In this document: positions 6,084-6,575 of the stretch, in pieces
Position numbering within the stretch: the first letter of the stretch is position 1
How the letters are laid out: each line of letters begins with the position of its first letter
From: UBA8828 sp046315175
GTDB taxonomy: Bacteria; Verrucomicrobiota; Verrucomicrobiia; Opitutales; UBA953
Length of the DNA stretch: 6,575 nucleotides
NCBI GenBank assembly: GCA_046315175.1
Contig: JBKDBK010000144.1
Location: 1 to 6,575, forward strand
Direction of reading: 5' to 3'
Position numbers and translations under genes: made by a program
The notes under the pieces: model-generated
Told to the model about the DNA's origin: nothing
Databases searched by the model: none
The model's input: only the letters and a program-made list of their open reading frames with translations

Positions 6084-6575
6084 ATGAAAACCGAAGAACC
6101 CGTTTTGTCCCGCCGATCCATCCGCAAGGTGGATGGCAAGCGCGGCATTTATGAAGTGGCGCCCCTCACCATTCGTGAGCGCGCGGCCTACCGCGCGGAT
6201 ATGGCGCGCGAAGGCTGCCGCTTGCCCATGCGGTCTGAATTGCTGGAAGGCTTGGCCAGCGCCATGAAGGAATTGGCGCCGGATAACCTGGCTGATTTGC
6301 TGGCAGTGATTGCCCGCGCTGAAGCGGTGCAGGCCGATGGCGCTCAGCCCTTGGAAGCAGCTGATGAGGCTGCGCTGCGCGTCATGGAATCCGCCGCGCG
6401 CGCGGTGCCCGCCTATGCTGCCATGTTGGCGGACCAGGTGCGTTGGTTTTCGCTGATGCCGTTGGTAACCGCGCGGCATGCGCTGCGCGGTTGGCAATCT
6501 GACCTGCTGCCCCCCTTCCAGCGCGTGCGCGGCCTGGTGCCGGATGAAGTGCTGGAAGAATGCGGCGAAGAAGAC
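6084..6575 (+). CDS. Probable tail assembly chaperone (gpG-like), 3' partial
   Basis: An open frame of 164 codons that runs off the right end. It begins MKTEEPVLSRRSIRKVDGKR and has no signal peptide or membrane segment. Visible parts are a short strand GIYEVAPLTIRERAAYRADM (21-40), a helical, acidic middle (SELLEGLASAMKELAPDNLA, then DLLAVIARAEAV), a second helix around MESAARAVPAYAAMLADQVR (101-120), and the segment RHALRGWQSDLLPPFQRVRG (131-150) followed by LVPDEVLEE. The tail segment resembles sequences annotated as tail assembly chaperones in related prophages, from memory. The place directly after the tube gene, where lambda has G and GT, is the main argument. Chaperones of this kind are often extended by programmed frameshift near their end to bind the tape measure protein; no convincing slippery heptamer is seen in the part shown. 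It could also be an unrelated structural accessory protein. Confidence 0.55.
   Translation, partial: MKTEEPVLSRRSIRKVDGKRGIYEVAPLTIRERAAYRADMAREGCRLPMRSELLEGLASAMKELAPDNLADLLAVIARAEAVQADGAQPLEAADEAALRVMESAARAVPAYAAMLADQVRWFSLMPLVTARHALRGWQSDLLPPFQRVRGLVPDEVLEECGEED

Larger units (their letters stand above)
1..6575 (+). mobile_element. Prophage head-tail morphogenesis segment
   Basis: Seven consecutive genes on one strand encode portal, protease-capsid fusion, capsid cement, head-tail joining, tail terminator, tail tube and a probable tail assembly chaperone. Junctions are short (a 1-nt overlap up to 126 nt), and no promoter is evident inside, so they probably form one late transcript. The order follows the usual head-then-tail plan of lambda-like siphoviruses. 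Neither prophage boundary, integrase, terminase nor lysis gene is in the window. Whether the element is intact, induced or defective cannot be judged, but every reading frame seen is open with no frameshift or internal stop. Confidence 0.93.

Noticed and set aside
6510..6517. CCCCCCTT near the end of the chaperone gene as a programmed frameshift site
   Set aside because: In the reading frame the heptamer would be G-CCC-CCC, not a standard -1 slippery site, and the -1 frame meets a TGA soon after. A +1 shift stays open, but nothing else supports it and the gene end is outside the window.
1..6575. Gene transfer agent cluster instead of a prophage
   Set aside because: The portal is lambda gpB-type and the capsid part of a gpT-like fusion with a DUF2190 cement protein, unlike the HK97-type portal and capsid set of the Rhodobacter-type GTA. 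It cannot be fully excluded from this fragment.

Overview
The window is one stretch of a temperate-phage (prophage) head-tail gene cluster. All genes lie on the + strand and no host gene is visible. GC content is high, with third codon positions rich in G/C but GAA and GAT often preferred over GAG and GAC. Together with the protein families this points to a high-GC proteobacterium, most likely an alphaproteobacterium (perhaps Acetobacteraceae). The host call is an inference from composition and style, not from a marker gene.

Layout from left to right: a lambda gpB-type portal protein, cut at its 5' end by the window (1-1491); a single long gene that joins a ClpP-like prohead protease, a scaffold-like segment and a Mu gpT-like major capsid protein (1503-3533); a DUF2190-type capsid cement protein (3602-3952); a small head-tail joining protein (3992-4318); a tail terminator/completion protein whose start overlaps the previous stop (4318-4761); the tail tube protein (4779-5957); and the 5' part of a probable tail assembly chaperone, cut by the right end of the window (6084-6575). 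No sheath gene lies before the tube gene, which suggests a long non-contractile (siphovirus-like) tail.

The genes would work in series. The portal nucleates the capsid. The protease-scaffold-capsid polyprotein builds and matures the prohead. The cement protein stabilises the expanded shell. The joining and terminator proteins connect it to the tail, whose tube polymerises with help from the chaperone. The order resembles lambda (B, C/Nu3, D, E, FII, U, V, G), but protease, scaffold and capsid are in one reading frame, the cement gene follows the capsid gene, and no counterparts of FI and Z are seen.

Two regulatory observations stand out. First, the fusion gene holds a very good Shine-Dalgarno sequence and an in-frame ATG (2172-2186) between the protease and the scaffold/capsid part. 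This could give a separate 449-residue scaffold-capsid product, by analogy with lambda C/Nu3. Second, each gene expected to be needed in many copies (capsid, cement, tail tube) is followed by a GC-rich hairpin with a 9-10 bp stem and a 6-nt loop, while the low-copy genes are joined by tight junctions. Both fit control of protein ratios inside one operon, but neither is proven here. I see no defence system, RNA gene, CRISPR array, insertion sequence or att site.
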